From contig NZ_MSIG01000002.1 in assembly GCF_001927285.1 (NCBI RefSeq), positions 186,001 through 250,000 on the forward strand: DNA of 64,000 nucleotides, written 5' to 3'. The notes under the pieces were generated by a model. It saw only the letters and a program-made list of their open reading frames with translations, had not been told where the DNA came from and did not search any database. The DNA is from Mongoliimonas terrestris (GTDB lineage: Bacteria; Pseudomonadota; Alphaproteobacteria; Rhizobiales; Pleomorphomonadaceae). Position 1 is the stretch's first letter. Every line of letters starts with the position of its first letter. The position numbers and the translations under genes were made by a program. Shown in pieces: positions 63,231 through 64,000 of this stretch.

Positions 63231-64000
63231 TTACTGGAAGGCGACGTTCAGGCCGTCGCGCTGGTAGATGTCGTCGCGGAACTGGACGATGCCGTCCGAG
63301 TTCGCCCAGGCCGTCACGTACTGGAAGTAGAGCGGCACCGGGTCGGTGACCGGGGCGTCGATGCGCTCGCCGGAGGTCATCGCCTGGGCGATGCGGTCCT
63401 GCGGCCACTCCGGCGTGTTCTTCAGGATCCAGTAGACGTACTCGCGCACGTTCTGGACGCGCACGCAGCCCGACGAATGGAAGCGGGCGTTCTCGCCGAA
63501 GAGGCCCTTCGACGGGGTGTCGTGCATGTAGACGCCTTCCGGCGACGGGAACTCGATCTTCACCGAGCCCATGGAGTTCAGATCGCCCGGATCCTGGCGG
63601 AACAGGTAGTCGGCCGCCTCTTCGGAGTTCCAGTTGATCGTCCGCCAGTCGAGCGGGTTGCCGCGCTGGTCATAGATGCGGATCTTCTGCCGGTCGAGAT
63701 AGCCGGAGTCCGTCTGCATCTTGGGGATCAGGTCCTTGATGATGATGCTGCGCGGCACCGTCCAGAACGGATTGAACTTGATCAGGTTGATCTTGGAATT
63801 GAGGAGCGGCGTCTGGCGGTCGATCTTGCCCACCACCGCCTGATGGCGGGAGTGCACGATGTCCGCTTCCACCGCCTCGATCTCCGCGCCCGGGATGTTG
63901 ACCATCACGTAGCGGTCGCCGAGAAAGCCCGACATGGAGCGCACGCGGACGAGGTTGGTCTCCAGCTGGCGGAGCCGATAGTCCACCGGGGTGTTCAGCT
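63231..64000 (-). CDS. L,D-transpeptidase (YkuD domain, YcbB-like), partial at the window edge
   Basis: The last 256 residues of a larger protein; the 5' end lies beyond 64000. The frame stays open to the edge, giving LNTPVDYRLRQLETNLVRVR as first visible residues, so the GTG at 63986 is not the true start. YVMVNIPGAEIEAVEAD and GKIDRQTPLLNSKI lead into the YkuD domain, whose active site FHSSGCVRVQNVREY has the catalytic Cys and the upstream His. The YcbB/LdtD type normally has a signal anchor and a peptidoglycan-binding domain upstream. It forms 3-3 peptidoglycan crosslinks in the periplasm. Confidence 0.93.
   Translation of the reverse strand, partial: LNTPVDYRLRQLETNLVRVRSMSGFLGDRYVMVNIPGAEIEAVEADIVHSRHQAVVGKIDRQTPLLNSKINLIKFNPFWTVPRSIIIKDLIPKMQTDSGYLDRQKIRIYDQRGNPLDWRTINWNSEEAADYLFRQDPGDLNSMGSVKIEFPSPEGVYMHDTPSKGLFGENARFHSSGCVRVQNVREYVYWILKNTPEWPQDRIAQAMTSGERIDAPVTDPVPLYFQYVTAWANSDGIVQFRDDIYQRDGLNVAFQ

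Noticed and set aside
1..64000. CRISPR array, tRNA, rRNA or insertion sequence
   Set aside because: No regularly spaced direct repeats, no cloverleaf-like sequence and no transposase motif were found. The palindromes listed are single elements.

Overview
The window is a GC-rich chromosomal segment from an alphaproteobacterium, most likely Hyphomicrobiales. Supporting points are the glyA gene preceded by a DUF6898-type small gene, the BTLCP transglutaminase-like protease, the OxyR/catalase pair and the interspersed palindromes of the TAGAGC/GGAAA type. The genus cannot be fixed from the sequence alone. I see no rRNA, tRNA, CRISPR array, insertion sequence or phage gene.

About three quarters of the window (roughly 2.1-48 kb) is an exopolysaccharide (EPS) locus. 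Its genes sit in many short, oppositely oriented transcription units separated by long, often AT-rich leaders. The left part supplies precursors: an initiating sugar-phosphate transferase (2143), a UDP-glucuronate 4-epimerase type enzyme (3424), phosphomannomutase and GDP-mannose pyrophosphorylase (6115, 7746), and a 12-18.5 kb nucleotide-sugar module. That module has a reductase/epimerase, UDP-xylose synthase, an RfbC-like epimerase, a homoserine-dehydrogenase-like SAF-domain oxidoreductase, glucose-1-phosphate cytidylyltransferase and a second SDR. The centre holds modification and assembly genes: a TylF-type methyltransferase, a GT2 transferase, a Wza/GumB-like export lipoprotein, an O-antigen ligase/Wzy-like membrane protein, a first Wzc-type co-polymerase/tyrosine kinase, a GumK-type glucuronosyltransferase, and a Wzy-like polymerase coupled to a GH5 glycanase. 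The right part adds a fused GT4-GT26 transferase (GumH plus GumM in one chain), a secreted esterase, a second Wzc-type tyrosine kinase and UDP-galactopyranose mutase.

Read together, the initiating transferase, the GT26 and GT4 modules, GumK and the GDP-mannose enzymes predict a xanthan/acetan-like Glc-Glc-Man-GlcA core made by a Wzx/Wzy route. No Wzx flippase, UDP-glucose dehydrogenase or CDP-glucose 4,6-dehydratase is visible, so parts of the pathway must lie elsewhere. Three clearly paralogous PPP-family phosphatases (9984, 21254, 45843) are scattered through the locus, which also has two tyrosine kinases but no Wzb-type phosphatase. This is the most unusual feature of the window. A repeated TTGCGTT-containing motif, palindromic at three of five sites, lies in several EPS leaders and may be a shared operator.

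The remainder (48-64 kb) is mostly housekeeping and stress genes: a molybdopterin oxidoreductase, a methyl-accepting chemotaxis protein, nucleoside diphosphate kinase, divergent oxyR and catalase, a glutathione S-transferase, penicillin-binding protein 1C, an alpha/beta hydrolase, a metallophosphoesterase, a DUF6898 gene with glyA, and an L,D-transpeptidase cut by the right edge. Two palindromic repeat elements lie here between genes, and a third is at the extreme left.
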